Source of the DNA: Chara braunii
Lineage: Eukaryota > Streptophyta > Charophyceae > Charales > Characeae
DNA: 37,869 nucleotides
Reading direction: 5' to 3'
NCBI GenBank assembly: GCA_003427395.1
Contig: BFEA01000022.1
Coordinates: forward strand, 3,386,775 to 3,424,643
The notes under the pieces were generated by a model, which saw nothing but the letters and a program-made list of their open reading frames with translations, ran no database searches and was not told the origin of the DNA. The position numbers and the translations under genes were made by a program. Shown here one piece after another: positions 29,604-37,869 of the stretch; position 1 is the first letter of the stretch, and the number at the start of each line of letters is the position of its first letter.

Positions 29604-31774
29604 GGGCGCACTCCTCTCGAACAGTCAGACAGAGCGTGACCCAGAATCTCTCTCTCACGCGGAAGCAGTAATTATACCCGTAACCAATTTTTGTTTGAAG
29701 GTTTAAGTTGGCAGCTTGAGTTCTCTCGGAGAGAAGGCGGGGATTCTCTTATTAAGTCTGACCTCCAACACGACAGCAGCTCTCGACAGCAGCAAATCCA
29801 GCACTCCTAGAAGACACCGAATATGGTGCCTCTTGACAACAAACGAGAGGCATGGTCGTGTCTGTCCAGCACCCCGTCGTTCTTGTCTGCGAGCGCCTTC
29901 CCCTTGTGCCGGTCCTTCTTAGTTTTCTCCCATAATTTTCCCCGTGCAATGCCTTGCTCACTCCCCCTTCGTTCGCCCCTCACTCTCTCCCTCGCTTACT
30001 TCGGTCCCTCCCTTACTTCGCCCCACACGCTTCGTCCCCGCCGTCAGGTGAGGTTTTTTACGCACCAACCCCTTCGCGAGCGGTTATGTGAAATGTATGT
30101 AACGGCGGTTTCCACGTCACTCTCCTTCAAGGCCGTTTCGCGGGAAGCGGTCGCTGGACGTAGGTGCACACGTAAAGTACTGCAGTCCCCCAACTCGCAT
30201 TCGTCGTTTTACCCTTGATGCATCTTTCTTTGTGTCATACGTGCACGGTTAGGCGCCCCTAGCTAGGCGCACCCTTGCCAACACGGTTACTCGCCTCTTC
30301 ACCCTCACCTAATCTCCACTTTCACACTAACCACCTCGGACTCTCCTTCCCCCACCCGTCCTATTCCTTCACTTCTTCTTGCTTCTCGCTCCTCGTGTCC
30401 GTGCCTCTCCCTTTTACTCTCTCCCCTCATATCTTGGTCATTAGCTCGACCAGTGTTCTAACTGACTTCCTTTGTCCCCACGTTTACTCCTGGTTTTCCG
30501 ATCGCCACTTGCCTTGCCTACCTTTCTCGTGAGTTTTACCAAGAGACCCTCCCGGACATATCCCTTCCCTTTTTCGTCTCCTCTACCCCCCCTTTTTATA
30601 GGGTTTGTTGATGCATAGACGTACCTGAGCAATCGTTCGCCGTAATACGGTGCTTTCGCGCCTTGGAGCTGGGGGTACCGTCCGTAAAGCAGTTACTGGA
30701 CCTTCGTAGGCCGTCCTTGTCCGGCGCGAAGCTGCAGTCACGTGAAGGGCGCTCTTCTTTGGTATTACGTTGTAGCCACACCGAAGCTATCACCATCTCT
30801 ACGAAGGCAACCACCCAGGCGTCGATATAGTTTCTCCACGTGGAGTGCTCCTCCTTCCTCTTTCAGCGAGACATGCAACTCACCTGCGAACAGAGAGATC
30901 CTTCCCTCGTGCGGCGTTGTGCACTTCGCAAGCGATGGTGACAACTACGCCCTCGCAGATCCCCTTGTTCACAGTGAACTCTCCCTGTTCTCAGACTTGG
31001 CCCTCCCGTCTCTCTCAGCTGCGGGCCGTCCTCAGGTCGTTGAGGTCGTGCACAGGGTTCTTTCAGAGCGTCGAGTTCTTTTTGTTCACCCCGTACACCT
31101 CTTTCTTTTTCAAACTTAGCCGGCCCTTCTTTCCTCGCTGTGCCCTGTCGTCAGGTCGTTGAAGTCGCAAGCGAGACCCTTTCGGTACGTCGGGTTCCCC
31201 CTGTTCCCCGACTTAGCTCCTTCCCCTTCCGCAGTCGCGTTCCTTCCCACGAGTAGGTTCGCGTGGCGGTTCTCCTTGACCGCGGAGTTCCCCTTGGTCG
31301 CTTCGTGTCTCTCCCTCTTTCAGCGATTGCCTCGTCTTTCTATACCTTAGCTCGTGGTCGACGGTTCAGGGCGCCAAACACATTTTCCTCCCCTCCGTCT
31401 TCACTTGGCCTGGACCTGTGGAAAGATGCGTATCTAGGTCTACGAATGTTACTCCCAGTCGAACGCCTAACCGCATCATGCCGCTTTGACGAGCGGGAAG
31501 GGTAGCGAAATTCGACAATTGTGACCTTGGGATTTGGCTCTGAGGACTCGGTCCAGGAGTTTGTATTTGTTGGCGGCCTTTGTTGGGGTTTTCTTGATTC
31601 AGCCCTTGGGTCTTTGACCGATAGCTCAGTGCTATAGCCCGTGTTTGTTGTAGAGGCCTTTTCCGAGCACCTCCAGTGCTGGCTTGAGGGCCATGATGCG
31701 TGCTCAAATTCCAAGTACAGTTGCCGCCGCCGCAGTGTCTGATTCAAGTCATATCATTCTCTTCGGTCGTTGCT
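29604..31774. other. Pyrimidine-rich interval, no recognised gene
   Basis: About 2.1 kb dominated by CCCTC/CTTC-type sequence. Several plus-strand frames up to 135 codons exist (for example 29823-30218, 30742-31119) but are Ser/Pro/Leu-rich products of composition. A loosely repeated block is visible: CCTCAGGTCGTTGAGGTCGT near 31032 and CGTCAGGTCGTTGAAGTCGC near 31150. Confidence 0.4.
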
Positions 31775-31869
31775 TGTTGCACCGCGCGATTCGAACTCAC
31801 GCGGTCTTCCGCTATTGTGTCCCTTCGCTAGGTTCACTGTAGTTGGCCCAGCTCATCAGCCACTTGCCC
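31775..31869 (-). ncRNA. tRNA-like / SINE-head-like sequence (pol III boxes)
   Basis: On the minus strand TGGCTGATGAG (31862-31852) fits the A-box pattern TRGYNNANNNG, and GTTCGAATC (31796-31788) fits the B box GWTCRANNC, about 66 bases apart. This spacing would suit a long-variable-arm tRNA. The TTCGAAT loop is closed by a 5-bp stem with one mismatch, but the acceptor ends do not pair, so it is not a functional tRNA. A decayed tRNA or SINE head is the best reading. Confidence 0.3.
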
Positions 31870-32563
31870 CCGTCACCCAAGATCTTCGTCTCGTGTCCCA
31901 ATCAATCTCCCTCTCATGAAGTTCAATAACACCCCCAGGATGTCCTTGCCCTAGTCAGTAAGCTTGTGTCCTAGATTTCCCTTGTTTTTCACACCCCAAA
32001 CCGTGGCCTGCGTTCCCCCACATTTGAACCATTCGGTTGCTCCCTAATGTTCTTATTATGTACACATGCAGTCAGGTCATGCACAACATAATCCAGACGT
32101 AGGTTTCACAATAAAATAGACTTTCGTAGGGGGGGATAATAGAACAGCAAGAATCAGGCTGGTTGGGCATGGAAACATAATGTTAGCACAAAAATGGAAA
32201 ATTATCATAATCAGAGGTTTTCATATTCCTTTTCATCACTCTTTTCCACATTTTTAACATAGTTGCAACATAAATAAAATGTTGCCCTCAAGTCGGTACT
32301 GCAAAATTGCTTGTGCAGAGTCCCGCGCACGCAATACAGACCAAGCGATAGTGGTAAGAGGAGTAAGGTCAAAATGACCCCACAAAGGCAGCTCCGAAAA
32401 TAAAATATACTTGCATGGTATTTTGCATAACAGTAGGTCTAGTGTACATGGTCGTGAGAACGGAAAGCGGGGGTTTATCCGTGCGTCCTGTTTTTCAATT
32501 CTTCACTAGACAAGAGGGAAGTCAAAATCGGTCAGTGTCACTAACCATAGGTTCATAATTCCC
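31870..32563. other. Non-coding interval 3' of the integrase fragment
   Basis: No gene. This is downstream of the minus-strand integrase fragment, where its 3' LTR would be expected, but no LTR boundary or polypurine tract was recognised. Confidence 0.4.
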
Positions 32564-33330
32564 CTATTTCGGGAGGTCGATTGGATTTGGCCGCCCAACA
32601 GAAGCCCGAACTTCTTCTTGACGTCTTCGTTGAGATTTGGTCCTATGCCTTGTTTTCCTCTTAGTCCCACGGTTATCTACTCGCCGGCTCGGGGGGTGCC
32701 TTGCCGCAGACTTGCATCTGCTTTGTCTGGTTCCTGTGAGCTTATGCTCCTTGCACCATTCTTGTCTGTGATTTAAATGATCTGATCTAGTATCTCGTCT
32801 GGTCCGGTCTCTTCGCCTTCTCCTAGTGAGCTCGGACATCGATCTCTTTTTCTTTCCGATCGCTAACCCTTTGACTTTCTTTGTTGTCGCTCTCTTTCTC
32901 TTCTTCAAACTCTCTCCTTTTTCGAATTGGACAGGCAGCCCCTCCTCCATCTTCTTTTTTCCTTTGTCCTTGGGATCGGCAACTGGCCGTTCAGAGACCT
33001 TCATTTCTCTCGGCTTGAAGAGTCTAGGCCTAGCTCCGGCTACTGGGTCCTTCCATCTAGAACCATCCAGCTCAGCTATCACGTAGGCTCCCCACTCAAG
33101 CCCCTCTACCACTCGGTATGGTCTCATCCATCGGTTCGCTAGCCTCCCTGACCAAGTCATTTCTAAAGCAACATTATACAGTAGTACTTGATCTGCTACT
33201 CGTATTTTTTCTTTTCTCACTCTGATATCCTTATCCCACCATTCTTTCCTAAGAGCTTTTCCCGCAGCCAATCGATCGGACGCAGTCATGAGATCGTCCT
33301 CTAGTCCATACACAATCTGTCTAGTCCGCA
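32564..33330 (-). pseudogene. pol: Integrase C-terminal fragment, third LTR retroelement
   Basis: A minus-strand frame of about 250 codons. The first 100 residues match the C-terminal (SH3-like) part of Ty3/gypsy integrases: WDKDIRVRKEKIRVADQVLL, then GRLANRWMRPYRVVEGLEWG and AYVIAELDGSRWKDPVAGAR, ending RLFKPREM. The rest is a Lys/Arg-rich tail (KKRKRATTKKVKG, RRRRRDRTRRDT) that could be a nuclear-localisation or nucleic-acid-binding extension. The ORF start at 33313 is inside the domain; the same frame stays open a little further upstream (LALRTRQIVYGLEDD). The catalytic core, RT and gag are absent from the window. It differs clearly from the chromodomain integrase at 10-12 kb. Confidence 0.75.
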
Positions 33331-33419
33331 GAGCTAGGACTCCTCGCGTGTCATGCTGTCAGCCCAAGCAACGGTCGTGAGATATGCCTCATAATCATTG
33401 CTTGGGATAATACTCAATT

Positions 33420-34380
33420 ATGGTTTCTCTTGATAGTACTGAGTGCTCTCTTTCTCATCTCATTCTTGAATGATGCAATGTAGTCTGTCTTATTGTCTTC
33501 CAACTTGTCTGATCTTTCTTGCTTTTTTTTTTTTTTTTGTAAAGGGACATGCTCCAACCTATTGGTGGGGAGCAGCACGTGCTGGGAACCGGGCTCAACG
33601 TCCCATTCAAGAACACATTGAAAAAATAAGAAATTTATGAAGAAATCTTTGAGATACCGGGGCCAAAAGACAACTGTGTAATCTACACAAGAACACTGAA
33701 ATTTTTTGTCCCCCAAAATTCGGATCAAAGAAGCATTCTGGACGAAAAAACCACCTGCCTTAGAGCCTTTCAGCAGCCCAACCCTACCTGCCTCACCCCT
33801 ATATCCCGATGCCGAATCTCTACCAGGCCTCATGCCCCCAACTGCTAGGTTACAGAGTGGCACGACCCACCCTAGAACCCCCCCCCCCCCCCAACCAACA
33901 AAACATTCTTCTTTCTCATCTCCTCTTCTTTTCCTTCAATTGGAATCTCAAACAATACTGTATTGCTGATGATAAATGGTTTTATCACGGTTTCACACCA
34001 ACTCTTTCTTTGTTGGTTCCTTAAGTTGTAAAGACTAGAATGGAGCTAAGGATCAGAGTACCTCATTGCTGTCCACTGACATTCTCCCTAGCCCGGATGA
34101 CGGTCTTGATGGATGAAGTACTCAGCAGCTATGTATCACCCGCGGTCATGATCGAGGGCCATTTTACCGCATGCGGTCATGGTCATGCCCGAGGGGGCCG
34201 ACCACGGAGGCCAGGTGCGGCAAAAAAAAACCGTCATTTTTAATTCTTAGAATACTAGGCCATATATATATGGGGTTGTAGGGTTTGAAATTCCCTACAT
34301 CCCCATATTTGTTTTTTGGATTTTGATGTTTTTTGTGATTTAAAAAAAATAGAAAACGAAAAAAACAAGTATTAAAATCA
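33420..34380. other. Non-coding interval with homopolymer runs
   Basis: Poly-T near 33524-33538, a short dispersed-repeat block at 33541-33600, a C15 run at 33878-33892 and GCGGTCATG-type direct repeats near 34142-34188. No gene recognised. Confidence 0.45.
33878..33892. repeat. Poly-C run
   Basis: Fifteen consecutive C residues; length may be unreliable in any assembly. Confidence 0.95.
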
Positions 34381-34388
34381 AAAGAAAC

Positions 34389-34676
34389 CTAGGCTACCAG
34401 CGTGGCCCGGGGTCACTTGCCTGGCCGGGCCAAAAAAAATAAAATAAAAATAAAAATAAAAGAATTATTTTTTAATTTTATTTTTTATTCTAAATTTGGT
34501 GAAGAATTTCGATGTGACCCTGAGGCAAAAGTTGTTCAGTTTATTTTTCTGCATAACAGAGTTGTTTTTCGGATTTTTTGGATTTTTTTGGATTTTGTTT
34601 TTGTTTTGCTGGGACCTTCCATGGTCCTTGCACGGGCTGGCCACCCGGGACCCCTGCGGCCCGGCTGGTAGCCTAG
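34389..34676. mobile_element. hAT-type MITE (288 bp) with perfect 8-bp target duplication
   Basis: Termini CTAGGCTACCAGC and GCTGGTAGCCTAG are perfect inverted repeats. The element is flanked on both sides by AAAGAAAC (34381-34388 and 34677-34684), an exact 8-bp direct repeat as made by hAT transposases. GC-rich subterminal DNA (GGCCCGGGGTCAC; GGCCGGGCC) brackets an A/T-rich middle. It cannot code for a transposase. A partial reverse-oriented relative is at 17076-17310. The open frames over 34402-34671 are shadows. Confidence 0.92.
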
Positions 34677-34721
34677 AAAGAAACACAATAAAAAAAGAGA
34701 ACTTTTTTTTTTTGCTGGTAC

Positions 34722-34784
34722 GTGTGTGTGTGTGTGTGTGTGTGCGCGTGTGTGTGTGTGTGTGCATGTGTGTGTGTGTGTGTG
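34722..34784. repeat. (GT)n microsatellite
   Basis: About 30 GT units with a few CG/CA interruptions; Val/Cys and Thr/His repeat frames over it are artefacts. Confidence 0.95.
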
Positions 34785-35159
34785 AAGAGAGACGAAACCC
34801 CCGCAAGCATAATCATGGCAAGCCACATGACTCATAAGCAGCCACCTATCCACCTATGAACATACGATGACCAACACTGAGTCTTGAGATTCATTAATCT
34901 GAGATCCTTAGGAGTCCATTTTGCTTTTTAAGGAAAAACACAGCCATTCTCCGCCCGAAAAAAATAATCCATCTTTTGTGTGTATGCATTAGCATCCAAG
35001 CGAAGGGAGGGATCCAGAGGACCAAGAAAAGGGAAAAGGGGGGGAGACAAGGAAAAACGGTGGGAGTTTTATTTTTTTGGGGGGAGGATAGAGGAAAAGC
35101 GGGTAGGCATTCCACATATAGACGGTTGTAGTAGTAGACCACTACAAAAAAACAAGGCT

Positions 35160-36200
35160 ATCACATGAAGGCGATGCACACGATCACGAATCTTCTACAA
35201 AAATAGGTACGAAGCAGTCTTCTTCGCGAAAAAACGCTTGCGACTCCAAACGAACTGCTCCTCAAGAAAAAACATCCTGATGCACAAAGGAGGTCAGAGA
35301 TCTATGGAGGATGTGAGGAGCTATCCATGACTTAGCGAGGGAGCCTCAGGCAAGAAGACACCATTGCTACTACGCACGCAACGACTACGATCGCAGATCC
35401 ATCGAACATGTTCCACAGCCTATACAATCCCCCCTCGTCCATCCAAACAAAGGAGCGTCGTCGTCATCAGAAAAACGAGCCTCGATCGCGCCACTCTAAT
35501 CACTCATAGCCACGCGAAGGTAGAAAGTTATGCAAGAGCAACTCGTGTCCCCGAAGCAACTATCAAAAACCTCCATTGCTGTAAAGCAGATACCATGAAG
35601 CATAAAGGGGGGCAGGCAGCTATTATGAGAGCAAGAGGAAAGCGAGAAGCCATTCACGTTTTAGCGAGGGAGCCTCAGGCCGAAAGTTATCGTCACTCCC
35701 GAAGGTGCTAGCCATGTACGAAATAACTACGTTCGCAGATCCATCGAGCTTGTTTCTCAGCATATACACTCCCATCTCGTTCATGTTGACGTCATAAAAA
35801 AAAGGAGACCCAAACGTGTCTCATCAACCATTCATGGCTATGCGAAGGCAGAAACTTGAGCAATCGGAGAACGCCGAGCAACTCCATACGTACAACAGTG
35901 ACTCGTGTTCCCTCCTTAGACCAAGGCCGAATCATCGATCGTCATGCAGGAAAGGGTAAAAGATAACAGAGAGCGGCATGAACAAAGCTCCACGTATTAT
36001 GTCCAAGCCATAGAAGCGCCTAAAGCATCATCCCCTCCAACAACAAAAAATCATAGGACCAGAGAAGGGGGGCTCCCTCAATACACTCCCCAAGTTTGAT
36101 CCTCACCAAAGCGGTTATCAAAACCACCATTACTGCAAAAAATGCTCCCGGATGAAGCGCGCCCATCAATTACAACCAAAGCTAGGACCGAGAACAAAAA
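35160..36200. repeat. Degenerate long tandem repeats (about 330-bp period)
   Basis: TAGCGAGGGAGCCTCAGGC occurs at 35333 and 35662; CTACGATCGCAGATCCATCG at 35385 matches CTACGTTCGCAGATCCATCG at 35728; CATAGCCACGCGAAGGTAGA at 35505 matches CATGGCTATGCGAAGGCAGA at 35833. A third, weaker echo (TTATCAAAACCACCATTACT) is near 36115 against 35561. Function unknown; the 115-codon frame at 35364-35711 spans it without known motifs. From 36201 to 36700 nothing was recognised. Confidence 0.75.
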
Positions 36201-36699
36201 AGAGAGGAATAAGGCCAGCACCATTATCATCACTGTCTCATCAACATATCCCTACGAAGCCCGATTGACTAATGAGCAAACCCTCGTTCTACCATCCATC
36301 ACCACGTGGGGCATCAACGAAACAACGATGTAACCCGTAATGAACGCAGAGATGAGTATAATGGCCACCAAACACCTATGGTAAGTGCTACGACAATCCA
36401 TGAGGAACTTAACTCGCCACACACCTCCCTCGCGTAGTTAAACCCTCCGTGTAGTTTCCCTTCACTAGCTGATGGCAACACAGAAATCTACAGCGATGCT
36501 CTTCAATAGAAGCAATGAAAGCCAGATAACCAAGAAGGATCGCAACGACGACAATGATGCCGAGCACAAAGATCGCAGACTCCATTCAAACAGGCAGCAT
36601 CAACGCACGAGTCCTCAATCCTTTCGATAAACAGCAAGGAGTTCCTACAGCAAGCCATACACAATCAACAAGTATATAAAGTCATGCAGGTCAGGTAGC

Positions 36700-37130
36700 A
36701 TCAAGTACTCATATAAGGGAAGGGGAAAGGGGATAAGAGAGAAGGGAAAGAGGGGAAGATGAGAAAGATTGTCCCAATTCAGCCAAGCGGCCCCATACGT
36801 GTCGACGCAACAAAAGGGGGTAGTAGGATATCCCAAAGGCCTTTTCACCAGGAAGCCCCAATGTTCCCGCTCTGAAAGGGACGAAGCTTAAACAAGCTTG
36901 AAGGATAGGGAGAAGGGTATGGAGGGGAAGAAGAGACGAGAGAGAGCAGGAGGAACAAACGAGGAGCATATTACCGCCAATCCGGATGCAGACGTCGCAA
37001 CAGTCGTACTCATGGCGCCAAACCAATCACCGAAAGCGGGAGAGAAGTCGACTCAGGACGGAATAAGGAAGCGAGGGAGAGAGGGAAGTAGGGAGGGTGA
37101 TGAGGAGAGAGAAATGCCTTTTTAGCAGGG
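36700..37130. repeat. GA-rich low-complexity DNA
   Basis: Two stretches (about 36715-36770 and 36895-37110) are dominated by AAGGGA/GAGAGG purine words on the plus strand, separated by ordinary sequence. Confidence 0.8.
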
Positions 37131-37375
37131 AAAGACGTAGACCGGGGGAATTCTCAAGGCGCCGGCGCTATCCACAGGCCAGAGGAAGCGGCGTTCCAAG
37201 CACGGGCAGGCCGGAGCTAAGAGCACCAACTTCCAAAGGCAAGACGATTGAGGACTTGATAGGCGCGATTAGGAGAGTTAAATACACTGCGTGGTTCCCA
37301 AGGAAAGTACCCGACGGGTCATCAGAGTACGATCGAAAAAAATCAGTACTAATCCTACTGGCTAATGAACCTTAG
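37097..37375 (+). CDS. Hypothetical open frame, 92 codons
   Basis: A frame from ATG 37097 to a TAG at 37373. The first half is Arg-rich from the preceding purine tract and unlikely to be real. The second half (KGKTIEDLIGAIRRVKYTAW, then SSEYDRKKSVLILLANEP) has protein-like composition. No family recognised and no neighbouring exon found. Confidence 0.2.
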   Translation: MMRREKCLFSRERRRPGEFSRRRRYPQARGSGVPSTGRPELRAPTSKGKTIEDLIGAIRRVKYTAWFPRKVPDGSSEYDRKKSVLILLANEP

Positions 37376-37554
37376 TACTGCCATTTGTCCTAATACAGAA
37401 GTGCATGTACTTTCGACGGGCTCATATTGCAAGCTCACAATGTGAAGAAGCAGTACACTTCTTTTGCTTCACCGGTTCAATTGTACGAACCCCTGTTGAA
37501 GACCCATAACCCTAAAACCGACTTCACAAGTTTTTTTTTTTTTTTTAAGTATTA

Positions 37555-37577
37555 ATATATATATATATATATATATA
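37555..37577. repeat. (AT)n microsatellite
   Basis: About 11 AT units, directly followed by the CAGGG terminus of the next element. A T16 run lies just upstream. Confidence 0.95.
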
Positions 37578-37869
37578 CAGGGTAACCAGCCCGTACGTAC
37601 GAAGGTCCCCGGGCAGACCTCCGTACGTACGGGCGTTCGGGGGCCCGTACGGGGTCCAAACCCGACGGCGTTTAGCCCCCGCCAAAAATTATTTTGGGGC
37701 CTAAACATCATTATATTTTTCTGAATTGTTTTTCCTGAGTTCTCTATAACGTGAAGTATATGCCTGTAAATTTTCAAGTCATTTGGCTAAACAAAATAAG
37801 AATTAAAAATCGCCAGAGATGGCGGTGTCAAAACGTGCTCGCCCACGTATTTTTTCACTTTTTACTTTT
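37578..37869. mobile_element. Left end of a hAT-like element, truncated by window edge
   Basis: It starts CAGGGTAACCAGCCCG after (AT)n; CAGGG is a classic hAT terminus. The first 100 bp repeat CGTACGTACG and GGGCCCGTACGGGG words on both strands, then the DNA becomes AT-rich, as in the elements at 17.1, 21.1 and 34.4 kb. The other end and the target duplication are outside the window. Confidence 0.6.

Noticed and set aside
29823-31505. Several Ser/Pro/Leu-rich frames as a multi-exon gene
   Set aside because: Pyrimidine-rich DNA yields such frames by chance; no splice-consistent chain or known motif.
34465-34853. Val/Cys- and Thr/His-repeat open frames
   Set aside because: Products of the GT microsatellite and of the MITE interior.

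Overview
This window looks like repeat-dominated nuclear DNA of a plant-type eukaryote. It has long stretches without genes, AG/CT, AC/GT and AAG microsatellites, Ty3/gypsy (Metaviridae) retroelements whose primer site fits plant initiator-Met tRNA, and short hAT-like DNA elements. I lean towards a streptophyte (charophyte alga or land plant), but this is inference: no host marker gene settles it. No intact host gene was recognised; a few possible exons are listed with low confidence.

Layout. 1-3586: a short open frame at the left edge, dispersed repeat A (about 760-2005), two AG microsatellites and one candidate exon (2738-2828). 3587-13031: a complete but dead chromodomain-bearing Ty3/gypsy element (chromovirus), with 1175 and 1211 bp LTRs, primer binding site, gag, protease, RT, RNase H, integrase, chromodomain and polypurine tract, flanked by a 4-bp CTAG repeat. 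It is broken by frameshifts, an RT deletion, a 553-bp gag duplication and six TAG stops. 13032-15015: short repeats and repeat B, a diverged colinear copy of repeat A. 15066-15927: a 174-bp tandem duplication and two related foldback MITEs. 17076-20990: a decayed minus-strand Ty3/gypsy element (gag, zinc knuckle, protease and half of RT kept), with a hAT-like end inside its probable 3' LTR. 21094-22317: an 873-bp hAT-like element and a 221-bp TIR element. 22403-28085: possible exons, tandem duplications and microsatellites. 29057-29603: a minisatellite whose units carry small inverted repeats. 31775-33330: a tRNA-like pol III box pair and a minus-strand integrase C-terminal fragment. 34389-34676: a 288-bp hAT-type MITE with a perfect 8-bp target duplication. 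35160-37130: degenerate long repeats and GA-rich DNA. 37578-37869: the start of another hAT-like element, cut by the window edge.

The history is one of nested insertion and decay. The two LTRs of the chromovirus differ by about 45 substitutions (hand count, close to 4%), mostly transitions. The two copies of its gag duplication differ by about 15 in 535 bp. The premature stops are all TAG in CAG/CTG context, as expected from deamination of CHG-methylated cytosines. The most distinctive pattern is the set of short hAT-like elements, each with its own GC-rich vocabulary of short words just inside the termini. The inverted-repeat minisatellite at 29 kb is the other feature most worth testing.
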